Source of the DNA: Lachnospiraceae bacterium
GTDB lineage: Bacteria > Bacillota > Clostridia > Lachnospirales > Lachnospiraceae
Assembly: GCA_017457865.1 (NCBI GenBank)
Contig: JAFTGN010000075.1
Location: 27,893 to 91,892, forward strand
Direction of reading: 5' to 3'
DNA length: 64,000 nucleotides
A model generated the notes under the pieces. It made no database searches, had not been told where the DNA came from, and saw only the letters and a program-made list of their open reading frames with translations. The position numbers and the translations under genes were made by a program. This document shows, one piece after another, positions 8,531 to 16,642 of the stretch. The stretch's first letter is position 1. The number at the start of each line of letters is the position of its first letter.

Positions 8531-8559
8531 TTGACAACGTTGTCATACTATGCTATAGT
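8531..8559 (+). promoter_or_regulatory. Strong sigma-A promoter of the chimeric gene
   Basis: Perfect TTGACA, 17-base spacer, TATAGT. It is among the best promoters in the window and drives the gene at 8646 through a leader of about 80 nt that contains a GATACAG / CTGTATC hairpin (8605-8631) next to the ribosome-binding site. Confidence 0.85.
8532..8545. promoter_or_regulatory. cre-like operator overlapping the -35 box
   Basis: TGACAACGTTGTCA is a perfect 14-bp palindrome and fits every defined position of the CcpA cre consensus TGWNANCGNTNWCA. It overlaps the -35 hexamer, a position that would give repression. Other LacI/GalR-type regulators could use the same site. Confidence 0.65.
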
Positions 8560-8645
8560 AAACCACTGCAAACCTATATGATAGATAGGGATTAAAATAA
8601 AACAGATACAGCTCTATCACACCACTGTATCCGGAGGAGGTACCT

Positions 8646-9413
8646 ATGAGCAATACACAGGCCACAGAACATACACACAAGCATGAAGAACATGCTCACT
8701 GTCATACCCATTCCCATACGCTGTCCCGATCTGACGGACACGAGCACATCCACAGTCATCGTGCGCTGATCGGCTTCGACAAGCATGGAATTCCTACAAT
8801 CGTGGCGAAGGCCGACCACCAGGAGGATATTGACAAGGATTCGGATGCATTTATCAAAGACTATATGGCTGCTGTGACAGAATATAAGAAGACATTTCCA
8901 TCCAAGCAGGATGTAATCGACCAGCCCCCGGACCCGGCAGTACGGGAACTGCTTCTTCGGGCAGAACGAAGAGCCATTGCAGAAAAATACATTGACCTGG
9001 TGGGATTGTCTCAGTTTCAGGATTCTCATCCCCGCCAGCTGTCCGGCGGAATGCAGCAGCGTGTGTCCATTGCCAGAGCACTGGCCACAGACCCGGACAT
9101 CATCTTCATGGATGAGCCATTTGGTGCCCTGGATGCCATTACCCGCATGAAGCTACAGGATGACATTCTGGAAATTTCCAAGCAGCAGCAGAAAACCATC
9201 ATCTTTGTCACCCATGACATCGAAGAGGCCGTCTTTCTGGCTGACCGCATCGTGGTCATGACTCCGAATCCCGGCAAGATCAAAAGTATCATCACGGTGC
9301 CTCTCTCCAGAGAAAACCGTGACCGAACCAGTGACGACTTCATCCACTGGCGTGACCGTGTGTTTGAAATCTTCAATATGAAACATGAACCGAATATCGA
9401 ATATATGATCTAA
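8646..9413 (+). pseudogene. Chimera: His-rich, CO-dehydrogenase-like N-terminus fused to an ABC ATPase C-terminal half
   Basis: The 255-residue frame joins two unrelated parts. Residues 8-38 are a His-rich metal-binding stretch. Residues about 85-106 (SKQDVIDQPPDPAVRELLLRA) resemble the start of the CO dehydrogenase catalytic subunit CooS. From about residue 106 the sequence is the second half of a NitT/TauT-type ABC ATPase: signature LSGGMQQR (132-139), Walker B IIFMDEP (152-158), D-loop GALDA and His190 of the H-loop. Walker A and the Q-loop are absent, so it cannot hydrolyse ATP alone. The simplest reading is an in-frame deletion between a cooS-like gene and a downstream transporter ATPase gene, at about 8961. 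The GGAGGAGG site and strong promoter are intact, so a protein is probably made. The CooS assignment is tentative; the missing Walker A is clear. Confidence 0.7.
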
Positions 9414-9425
9414 TCGTAGTAGTCA

Positions 9426-9456
9426 AAGGAGCTGTCGCTTAGTGCGACAGCTCCTT
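9426..9456 (+). terminator. Terminator-like hairpin after the chimeric gene
   Basis: Perfect 13-bp stem AAGGAGCTGTCGC / GCGACAGCTCCTT with loop TTAGT, 12 bases after the stop. The T-tract is weak (TTGCATTT), so efficiency is uncertain. It may serve both strands, since the minus-strand gene at 9521 ends nearby. Confidence 0.75.
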
Positions 9457-9520
9457 GCATTTCCAGATCAATTTGTATTGTTTCAAATGCCAAGGCATTT
9501 CTTAACCAAATCATACTACG

Positions 9521-10000
9521 CTAATGGATTGACTCTAAATATGCTCTCTCCTCTTCTGTCAGACTTTCCTGAAAGCTTTTTTCATGCAGTACAATATCTT
9601 TCAACAAACATGCTTTCAAATAAGTTTCTGAATCTCCAGATTCATATAATTCTTTCGTCTTCTCAATCAGTACATCTTTCCCCGATTTCCTCTTTAACAA
9701 TTCCGCATACGCATCTGACTCCTTTGCCAACCCCTTTACGCCTTCTTCTATGGAAGAGGTCACATACACATCCATCAACAATGGGAATTCTGCCACTGCC
9801 TGTGCCAGCGCTTCATCACTCATTTTCTTTAATTTTTCAGGTGAAATTCTGCAGACATTTAAAATCTGTTTTGCACTCATAGACTCTGTGTTTGGGTACT
9901 GGTAATCAGAGTCTCTGTGATTTCTAGCAACCACAATTGCACCTACCACAACCAACAACATCATCAACCCAACTAATATCCGTATTACATCTCTTTTCAT
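9521..10000 (-). CDS. Membrane-anchored paralogue of the 10037 protein, without the peptidase-like domain
   Basis: A 159-residue protein with one N-terminal membrane segment (residues 8-26) and an otherwise charged, exported helical domain. Residues about 49-112 (CRISPEKLKKMSDEALAQAV, FPLLMDVYVTSS, EEGVKGLAKESDAYAELL) align closely with residues 61-120 of the neighbouring 350-residue protein. It lacks that protein's C-terminal Cys/His domain. GGTGGGA precedes the ATG, and the gene lies 36 bases downstream of its larger paralogue on the same strand. No known family is recognised. It may be a partner, inhibitor or duplicated fragment of the larger protein. Confidence 0.75.
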   Translation of the reverse strand: MKRDVIRILVGLMMLLVVVGAIVVARNHRDSDYQYPNTESMSAKQILNVCRISPEKLKKMSDEALAQAVAEFPLLMDVYVTSSIEEGVKGLAKESDAYAELLKRKSGKDVLIEKTKELYESGDSETYLKACLLKDIVLHEKSFQESLTEEERAYLESIH

Positions 10001-10036
10001 TTTATCCCACCATCCGTACTACTTCGTTATGTTCAT

Positions 10037-11089
10037 CTAACGATGCCATGCTGATACGTCACTCGTATCATACACCGAGGGTACATTACACACCGAATGG
10101 CTAAATACACCAGCTTTTCCCCATTTTGACTTCACAGTTCTTGTTGCTAACGGTGCCCCTGTTACTGAACTGGTTATCATTGCAGAATGAGAGAGACCAT
10201 ATAAAGAACCATAAATTACTCTATCACCGGGTACAGCACTTAAACTAGATGTACTAAATCCATTCACAACTCTAGTGTAACTTCCATCTGTCATATATAT
10301 GGATGGATTATCAATCCAATATATATTACCTGTTGACTGGCTATGCCACGCATATGAATGACAATTATACTTACAACTTCCATTTGAAATTAAGGTAACA
10401 CCATATGTACTTACGAGATTGGCATCTATTTCTGCATGATATGTACTAGAAGCATGACTGCACGTAGGTGTTGTGTATACAACAGAATGTCCATTGGGAG
10501 TAGTAGGCACTGCTTCTATATATCGTAAATTCTGCAAATCATCCGTTTTTGCAATTTGAAGTAACGATGATATTTCAGCAATTTCACATAATTCTTTTTC
10601 TGTCATGTCATTTTGAAATTCTTTTTGAAAAACGAGTAATATCGCCAATGCATCCATTTTTACTTCATTTTCTGCCGATAATTTTATAGATGACTTCTCT
10701 TTCATCTGAAGCAACATATCATACATTGCATCCTTTGCCGAATCACGACTGAGTAATTCAGCATATGCATCCGAAATTTTTTCGAATACTTTTACTCCTT
10801 CTTCAAAACTAGAAGTCACAAATACATCGTATAGAAATGGGAAATCCAGCACCGCTTGTACTAATTGTTCATTAGACATTGCCTTTAATATATCTCTTTC
10901 AATTCTACAGGCCTCAATCTTTTCTTCAACGCTTTCAAATGAATTCCATTTCGCATCTTCTGCTGTGACAGGATATTTATAAGTGTTCGTATCTTCCATA
11001 GTTTCATATTCTGCTGCTTTCGATTCAATAATCAAAGCTACTAACATAACAAAAGTAACCATCCATACAATACTATTTTTAATTTTCAT
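10037..11089 (-). CDS. Secreted protein with a shared helical domain and a Cys/His amidase/peptidase-like domain
   Basis: A 350-residue protein with an N-terminal signal peptide or anchor (residues 8-25). It has a helical domain (about 55-175) shared with the next gene and a C-terminal domain with CKYNCHSYAWH (Cys243), GDRVIYGS, GLSHSAMI (His301) and SKWGKAGVFSH. A Cys in an aromatic context, then a GD turn, then a His before a strand is the order seen in NlpC/P60, CHAP and related papain-like amidases. Catalytic residues are therefore proposed as Cys243 and His301. It could cut peptidoglycan or a peptide, but this is inferred. GGGGGA precedes the ATG. Base composition is more AT-rich than the flanking genes, which hints at transfer. 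Confidence 0.7.
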   Translation of the reverse strand: MKIKNSIVWMVTFVMLVALIIESKAAEYETMEDTNTYKYPVTAEDAKWNSFESVEEKIEACRIERDILKAMSNEQLVQAVLDFPFLYDVFVTSSFEEGVKVFEKISDAYAELLSRDSAKDAMYDMLLQMKEKSSIKLSAENEVKMDALAILLVFQKEFQNDMTEKELCEIAEISSLLQIAKTDDLQNLRYIEAVPTTPNGHSVVYTTPTCSHASSTYHAEIDANLVSTYGVTLISNGSCKYNCHSYAWHSQSTGNIYWIDNPSIYMTDGSYTRVVNGFSTSSLSAVPGDRVIYGSLYGLSHSAMITSSVTGAPLATRTVKSKWGKAGVFSHSVCNVPSVYDTSDVSAWHR

Positions 11090-11697
11090 ACAGTCCCCCT
11101 ATAACTATTCACTTCGATTTCGGGCTCTTTTATACATAAAACATTTTCCGTCATTCCAGTTTTTCAAAGAAAACGATAGGCCTATTCGCAAACATTTCTA
11201 ATTCTCTTCCATCAGTGGGCAGCTTTTTCTTCACTTTCATAAACATGTTTCATTTCTCTGCTCTGATTGTTTCGTTTCAGATTTGTTCGCCATTCTCTTC
11301 CAAAAAAACATCATATGACTGAAATTGCTCTATTTCTTTTTCAAAAGTAATCGTTTTATGATGACACTTTCACTTAATCCAGTTTTACCACGTTCCTCAT
11401 TTAGATATCTTCATACTACTATATTTTTCCTGTGCTGTCAACTCTTTTTTTATTTTTTTGATAACAAAAAGATACACTATACATTCTTAACAATTGTAAC
11501 TTTCCATTCAAAATATTTTATACTTTTATAAATGCAAAATCTTTACAACCAGTGCGGTTGCGTATACCGTTTTTTCTCCCCTCCCTCAAAATCGTATTAT
11601 ACGCATTGCACTTTTTGTGTCATAAAGAGTCTTATACACAAAAAAGCCTATGCAGTCTTTTTCTGACCACACAGGCTTTCTCCCACTTACTTCTGTT
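11090..11697. other. AT-rich intergenic stretch without a recognisable gene
   Basis: About 600 bases rich in T and A. Short open frames on the plus strand have no ribosome-binding site and low-complexity translations. The terminator of the higA-like gene lies at 11639-11682. No RNA gene or repeat was recognised in the rest. Confidence 0.6.
11639..11682 (-). terminator. Terminator after the higA-like gene
   Basis: Minus strand stem AAAGCCTGTGTGGTCAG / CTGCATAGGCTTT, imperfect in the middle, followed by TTTTTT. Confidence 0.8.
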
Positions 11698-11988
11698 TCA
11701 CACATATTCATACACGTGAATCGTCTCAATTTCCTCGCCAATCAGTTCCTTCATATTGCGCAAATCAATGTCATTCTGTAATCTCAAAAAATATCCATCT
11801 GATACACCAAAATACTGGGCCAGACGAAGAGCGGTATCTGCCGTAATCTTTCTTCTGTCATGAAGAATATCCTGAATTCTGGAAACCGGTACATGAATTT
11901 CCTGTGCCAGTTTATAGGCAGAAATGCCTGGCGAAGTGCTACTCTTTCTTCCACGGTTCCCGTCTCCCGCCTTCCGTGTAAAACTCAT
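11698..11988 (-). CDS. Orphan HigA-like XRE antitoxin with replaced N-terminus
   Basis: From residue 21 the 96-residue product reads as a HigA/VapI-type helix-turn-helix: GISAYKLAQEIHVPVSRIQ, DRRKITADTALRLAQYFGVSDGYFLRLQND. The usual HigA N-terminus (about 20 residues ending in an EEFxxPLG-like motif) is absent. The first 20 residues instead come from reading the last 50 bases of ylmC in another frame. This suggests a deletion that fused a truncated antitoxin onto the ylmC tail. The DNA-binding helices are complete, so it might still bind an operator, but no HigB toxin gene lies nearby. The start at 11988 has only a weak AAAGAAG site; translation may be coupled to ylmC. Confidence 0.65.
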   Translation of the reverse strand: MSFTRKAGDGNRGRKSSTSPGISAYKLAQEIHVPVSRIQDILHDRRKITADTALRLAQYFGVSDGYFLRLQNDIDLRNMKELIGEEIETIHVYEYV

Positions 11989-12220
11989 CTTCTTTCATAT
12001 CCACCAGAATCAAATCTTTTCCAATCTGGCAAATCTTCGGAAAGGGAATGATATACTCTCCTTCTCTGCCAAAGATGCCCCACACCTTACCACACCCTGG
12101 CACCACCAGTGCAATGATATGACCATCTTTCACATCCACTTCTACATCACTGACAAAACCTAATCGCTTACAGTCACTGATATTGATGACTTCCTTTTGC
12201 CGCAATTCAAACAGTCTCAT
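11939..12220 (-). CDS. ylmC: YlmC/YmxH family PRC-barrel sporulation protein
   Basis: A 93-residue PRC-barrel protein starting MRLFELRQKEVINISDCKRLGFVSDVEVDVKDGHI, then VVPGCGKVWGIFGREGEYIIPFPKICQIGKDLILVD. This is the YlmC/YmxH pattern found in endospore-forming Firmicutes; the molecular role is not established. The ATG at 12220 has AAGGTGG upstream. The longest frame extends a further 82 residues into the PAL-1 repeat and is not protein-like. The 3' end overlaps the orphan higA-like gene. The gene supports a spore-forming ancestry for the host. Confidence 0.88.
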   Translation of the reverse strand: MRLFELRQKEVINISDCKRLGFVSDVEVDVKDGHIIALVVPGCGKVWGIFGREGEYIIPFPKICQIGKDLILVDMKEDEFYTEGGRREPWKKE

Positions 12221-12250
12221 GCCCCACCACCTTGCAGGCTTACTACGATA

Positions 12251-12471
12251 GACAATTGCGAAACTCACCAAAAACTTTAAGGTGTGCTGGTCAGGAAGGC
12301 AAATATGACTTTTGAAGGCCATTGAAAACGCCGGTACTTGCTTTTTGGAGTGAACAACGAACAAAAAGGTTAGTATCCGTTGCGTTTTCACCTGGCGGAA
12401 GCTTGCCTGAAAAAGCCATATTGCGAACCAAGACAGCACTTCAAGAAAGTGATTGAAGTTTCGCAATTACC
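12251..12471 (-). repeat. PAL-1: long palindromic intergenic repeat
   Basis: A full element with GACAATTGCGAAACT at one end and its inverse at the other. On the minus strand the core reads CAACGGATACTAAC, apical stem CTTTTTG / CAAAAAG, then CAAGTACCGGCGTTTTCA. The outer arms GTGCTG / CAGCAC are specific to this copy. It fills the gap between the RND stop (38 bases away) and the ylmC start (30 bases away). Confidence 0.85.
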
Positions 12472-12509
12472 TATTGCTACTGCTATTTTATGATGGACAA
12501 TTGAAATCG

Positions 12510-15500
12510 TCACATCTGCAAAATCTCCAGGTCTTCTTCACTGACTTTTTTCAGTTCTCTCCGGTTCAGCAGATCGTAAATCACCGGTATGACAAACAGT
12601 GTCATCAAAGTGGCATAGAGCAGACCGCCGATGGTGACGATGGCGATTGGTGCCATCAGATCTGCACCGGAACCGATGCCCATTGCCATAGTCACCAGAC
12701 CCAGTACAGTAGTCAATGCTGTCATCAGAATGGGGCGCATACGGGTCATACCAGCCTCGATGATGGCGGCTTTCTTTTCTGTGCCTTCTAAGCGCAGCTG
12801 ATTGATATAATCTACCAGTACGATACCATTGTTCACCACGATGCCTGCCAGCATGACGAAACCGATCATGGATACCACGCTGATTTCATTGCCGGTCAGA
12901 TACAATCCCAGAAAACCGTCTGTGGCTGCCAGCGGCATGGTAAACAACACGATAAAGGGTGACTTGAAGGACTGGAACTGTGCCACCATAATAAAGTAAA
13001 TGCACAAAATTCCCAGTGCAAGCATCAGCACCAGCTGTTCCATGGCCTCCATAATGGTTTCATTTTCTCCATTGGAGACGATTTCTGTCCCATCGGGCAG
13101 TTCCAGATCGGCCAGTGCATCCTCCACATCCCGGCTCACCAGCCCTACATTGTATCCATCTGCGATTTCTGCTGTCACATTCAGATACCGCTTCTGATCC
13201 ACACGGGAAATGGAAGAAAATGCGGTGGTCTCCTCTATCTGGGCAATATCAGACAGTTTCACGGTACTGGTTTCTCCTGTGGTGCTCTGGGCAGTCAACT
13301 CATAGTCTTCCAAATCCTCTGCTGTCAATGCTTCTTCTCCGTCCATAATCAGCAACGGATACGCATCCCCCGTGTCTGTAATGGTCACAGAAGAAACCGG
13401 TTCCGCAATGCCCCCTGCCAGTCCGGCAAATACCTGTGCCACGGTCAGGTTGTGCTTCATGGCTCCATTTTTATCTACCATCACATGCAATTCCGGACTT
13501 GGGTCTTCGATGCCGTTGAACACATTCTGGGTACCCTCCACCGTGGCAATCCGTTCTGCCACCAGATTTGCGCCTTCCTGCAAGTCTTTCAGATTCTGAG
13601 AACGAATCTCAATGGAAATACCGGAACTGCCCAGTGAGCTCACATCCATGGTAGAGCCGGAAATGGACAGTTCACAATCCAGATCGGCGCAGGCTTCTGT
13701 CATTTCTTTTGCCAGTGTCTGGCTGCTTTCCTTCTTATCTTCTTTTAACAATACATACATGGTCACGGAGCGGCTGCTGGTGCCAAATCCCAGATTGACG
13801 GAATCCAGGGTCGCACCTACCTTATCTACATCCGCAAATGCGGTCAGGCGGCTGATGACTTCATCTGACATGGCGATGGTATCCTCTAACAGAGCCTCTT
13901 CCGGCATGGTCAGGGAAACCGACATCTGGTAACTGTCAGATTCTGGCAGATAGGCAGTACCTCTGCTCATGGCCAGCATAGCACTGAGCACCAGTAATAC
14001 CAGGGAACCCATGAGTACCACCGGTTTCCACTTCAACGCTAAGCGTAACAGTTTCTCATATCCTCCCAGCATTCGATCCATCAGACCCGGTTTCTGCTCT
14101 TTTACATGGGTCAGCATCTGAGAGGCCATCATGGGCACCAGCGTCATCGCCACGATCAAACTGGCCATCAGAGAAAAGGCAATGGTCAGTGCCATATCCT
14201 GAAACAGCTGTCTGGTCATTCCCTCGACAAATACAATAGGAAGAAATACACATACCGTGGTCAAAGTGGATGAGCTAATGGCACCTGCCACCTGTCCGGC
14301 ACCGCTGACTGCTGCCTGTATCCGGTTGGCACCTTTGTTTCGCAATCGATAAATATTCTCTATGACTACCACTGAGTTATCTACCAGCATGCCCACGCCC
14401 ACTGCCAGACCGGACAGGGAGATCAGGTTTAATGTCACACCTGCAAAATACATACACACAATGGCAAAAACCACGCTGACCGGGATAGAGCAGGCAATCA
14501 TAAAAGTAGGCCGGATGTCTTTTAAGAACAACAGCAAAATCAGAATGGCCAGCACGCCGCCCATCAGCAGATTATTCAGTACAGAATCCACCACCATGTC
14601 AATGTAATCTCCCTGATTCATCAGGGTGGTGACGTGTACTCCTTCATATTTTGCTTCAATCTCTTTTGATGCTTTTTCCAGTGCATGTGCCACGTCCGCA
14701 GTGGAATAGGTATTTTGCTTCTGCACCGTAAACATCAGGCCGTCATTGCCATTGACTCTGGCATAAGAATCTCCGGTATTGTCCGTCACATACAGTTCCG
14801 TCACATCAGACAACAGGATGGGATCAATGCCTTCCAGATCCGGGTCAAACAACACCAGATTCTGCAACTCTTCCAGACTTTCAATTTCGTCCCCCACTCG
14901 AAGCAGATAGGATGTACCATCCTCAGAAGACAGATACCCTGCCGGCATACTGAAATGCTGTGCCGTCAGAATGCCTGTGATCAGTTCCGGCGTGATAATG
15001 CCCTCCAATGCCGCCTGCTTCAGTGCCTCTGCCTTTGTCTGGTCAAAATTCTCTAACTGGTTGTTTAGCTCTTTCTCTCCTGCCTGTAACTCTGCAGATG
15101 CAGACTCTAACATGGCGCTTGCTTCATTTAACTGCTGTCTGGTATCCGCTTCCTGATTGTTCAGTGCAGTCTGTCCTTCTCCCACCATGGCACTGCCACT
15201 GTTTAATGCTGCTTCGCCTTCTGCAATAGCAGCAGATGCCTGTGCCAGCTGCGCCCTTGCATCTGCCAGTTGGGCTTTTGTCTGCTCTGCCAGGTTTTCA
15301 GAAGCTGCAAGAGACTGTCTGGTGGACTCGATCATCTGGGTCCGGAGGGCAATCTCCTGTCTGCGCACTTCCAATGTGCCACGTTCTGCGGTCAGTTCTG
15401 CCAGCTGCTGCGCCGCTTCTACTGCCTGGGGATCGTCCATACGGCTTTCTCCATCTGCTCCACCGCCAAATTCTTCTAACTGTGCCATCAGTTCCGCATA

Positions 15501-16475
15501 TCTGGCATCATAGGCGGCCTGTTCTGTGTCATAAGCAGCCTGTAACTGTGCCAGTTCGCTTTCGGATGCCGCAATCTGATTGCGCATTTCTCCATTCTGG
15601 GTGTCTAAATATGCCACCAATGTCTCTAACTGGGGCAGCACATTGGAAAGCTGTGCCAAAATGGTCTTTTGCTGCTGCAAGTCTGCCTGAGACTGGCTCA
15701 TGGCCAGCTCCATTTTCAACAGTTCCATCCTGCCCTGTAAAAAACCCTGATCTGCCTGGATGCTGCCATCCTGCAAAGCAGCCATCTGGCTTTGTAGTTC
15801 TGCTTTTCCTGCATCTAACTGTTCCTTGGCCTCTAACAGCTGTGCCTCTGCTTCTTCTAACTGTGCCTCTATTTTCTTCTGGAGTTTTTGATTGACTTTT
15901 GCGATCTTTTCCTGACTGATGACGATATTTTCTGTCCGTTCGATCAAGCCACTGACCGAAACGCTTGCCACTCCGTCTACCCCTTCCAGATAAGGAGCGA
16001 TCTCCTCTTTCACCAGTGCAGACAATTCTTCCGTGTCATAGTCATCCCCGTCCACTGCCGCCACCATGATCGGCAGCATATCCGGACTGATCTGCATCAT
16101 CACCGGCTTGCCCACGCCCTCTTCCATGGAACCGCTTAGCACATCCAGTTCCTCTCTGGTCTCTAACATAGCCCGGCTCATATCCACACCACTGGAAAAT
16201 TCCAGAATCACCACTGCATAGTTCTGACTGGAAATGGACTGGATCCGCTCCACCTGGTTGACTGTGGCAAGGGCTGCCTCCTGTGGTTTGGTCACATTCT
16301 GTTCCACCTTCTCCGGACTGGCGCCCGGATAAGTGGTCATGACCACCAGATAGGGGAGCGTTAGTTCCGGCAACAGATCCGTGGTCATTCTGGTAAATGC
16401 CACGATCCCCAGCACCAGAATTCCAAGCACTGCCACAATAATCGTATACGGTTTTTTTACACTGAACTTTGCCAT
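12510..16475 (-). CDS. RND-type efflux permease with a 300-residue coiled-coil insertion
   Basis: A 1321-residue RND permease of the AcrB/HAE1 kind, about 280 residues longer than usual. It has an N-terminal membrane helix (8-28), a first porter segment, then a huge Ala/Gln/Glu/Leu-rich heptad region (about residues 186-490) inserted after SVSVSGLIERTENI. The porter domain then resumes with a further helix bundle. The proton-relay helix has GMLVDNSVVVIEN, with Asp-Asn where AcrB has Asp-Asp. The C-terminal half repeats the layout. In a single-membrane cell there is no TolC, and no membrane-fusion protein gene lies beside it, so the coiled coil may act as a built-in extracellular stalk. The ATG at 16475 is preceded by AAGGTGAGG. 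Substrate is unknown. Confidence 0.92.
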   Translation of the reverse strand: MAKFSVKKPYTIIVAVLGILVLGIVAFTRMTTDLLPELTLPYLVVMTTYPGASPEKVEQNVTKPQEAALATVNQVERIQSISSQNYAVVILEFSSGVDMSRAMLETREELDVLSGSMEEGVGKPVMMQISPDMLPIMVAAVDGDDYDTEELSALVKEEIAPYLEGVDGVASVSVSGLIERTENIVISQEKIAKVNQKLQKKIEAQLEEAEAQLLEAKEQLDAGKAELQSQMAALQDGSIQADQGFLQGRMELLKMELAMSQSQADLQQQKTILAQLSNVLPQLETLVAYLDTQNGEMRNQIAASESELAQLQAAYDTEQAAYDARYAELMAQLEEFGGGADGESRMDDPQAVEAAQQLAELTAERGTLEVRRQEIALRTQMIESTRQSLAASENLAEQTKAQLADARAQLAQASAAIAEGEAALNSGSAMVGEGQTALNNQEADTRQQLNEASAMLESASAELQAGEKELNNQLENFDQTKAEALKQAALEGIITPELITGILTAQHFSMPAGYLSSEDGTSYLLRVGDEIESLEELQNLVLFDPDLEGIDPILLSDVTELYVTDNTGDSYARVNGNDGLMFTVQKQNTYSTADVAHALEKASKEIEAKYEGVHVTTLMNQGDYIDMVVDSVLNNLLMGGVLAILILLLFLKDIRPTFMIACSIPVSVVFAIVCMYFAGVTLNLISLSGLAVGVGMLVDNSVVVIENIYRLRNKGANRIQAAVSGAGQVAGAISSSTLTTVCVFLPIVFVEGMTRQLFQDMALTIAFSLMASLIVAMTLVPMMASQMLTHVKEQKPGLMDRMLGGYEKLLRLALKWKPVVLMGSLVLLVLSAMLAMSRGTAYLPESDSYQMSVSLTMPEEALLEDTIAMSDEVISRLTAFADVDKVGATLDSVNLGFGTSSRSVTMYVLLKEDKKESSQTLAKEMTEACADLDCELSISGSTMDVSSLGSSGISIEIRSQNLKDLQEGANLVAERIATVEGTQNVFNGIEDPSPELHVMVDKNGAMKHNLTVAQVFAGLAGGIAEPVSSVTITDTGDAYPLLIMDGEEALTAEDLEDYELTAQSTTGETSTVKLSDIAQIEETTAFSSISRVDQKRYLNVTAEIADGYNVGLVSRDVEDALADLELPDGTEIVSNGENETIMEAMEQLVLMLALGILCIYFIMVAQFQSFKSPFIVLFTMPLAATDGFLGLYLTGNEISVVSMIGFVMLAGIVVNNGIVLVDYINQLRLEGTEKKAAIIEAGMTRMRPILMTALTTVLGLVTMAMGIGSGADLMAPIAIVTIGGLLYATLMTLFVIPVIYDLLNRRELKKVSEEDLEILQM

Positions 16476-16518
16476 ACTGCCTCACCTTCTGCCGACAAGC
16501 GGCATAGATTTTCGATAG

Positions 16519-16558
16519 AAAAAGGAGCGTTCTGAAAGATTCAGAATACACTCCTTTT
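16519..16558 (-). terminator. Terminator after the amidase gene
   Basis: Stem AAAAGGAG...TTCTGAA / TTCAGAA...CTCCTTTT with a small interior mismatch and a four-base loop. On the minus strand it runs into TTTTTC. Confidence 0.8.
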
Positions 16559-16642
16559 ACTGTACCTTGCTTCGTCATACAAAGCAACTATCTTTAGAGA
16601 ATTTTCATATTTTTTCAAAAGATTTTTCTTCTGATTGCCGAC

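Noticed and set aside
11325-11531. Plus-strand 68-codon frame in the AT-rich gap
   Set aside because: Phe/Leu-rich low-complexity translation, no ribosome-binding site, and AT-rich composition that produces chance frames.
12221-12466. Upstream extension of ylmC by 82 residues
   Set aside because: The extension translates the PAL-1 repeat; the ATG at 12220 has a good ribosome-binding site and matches the family start.
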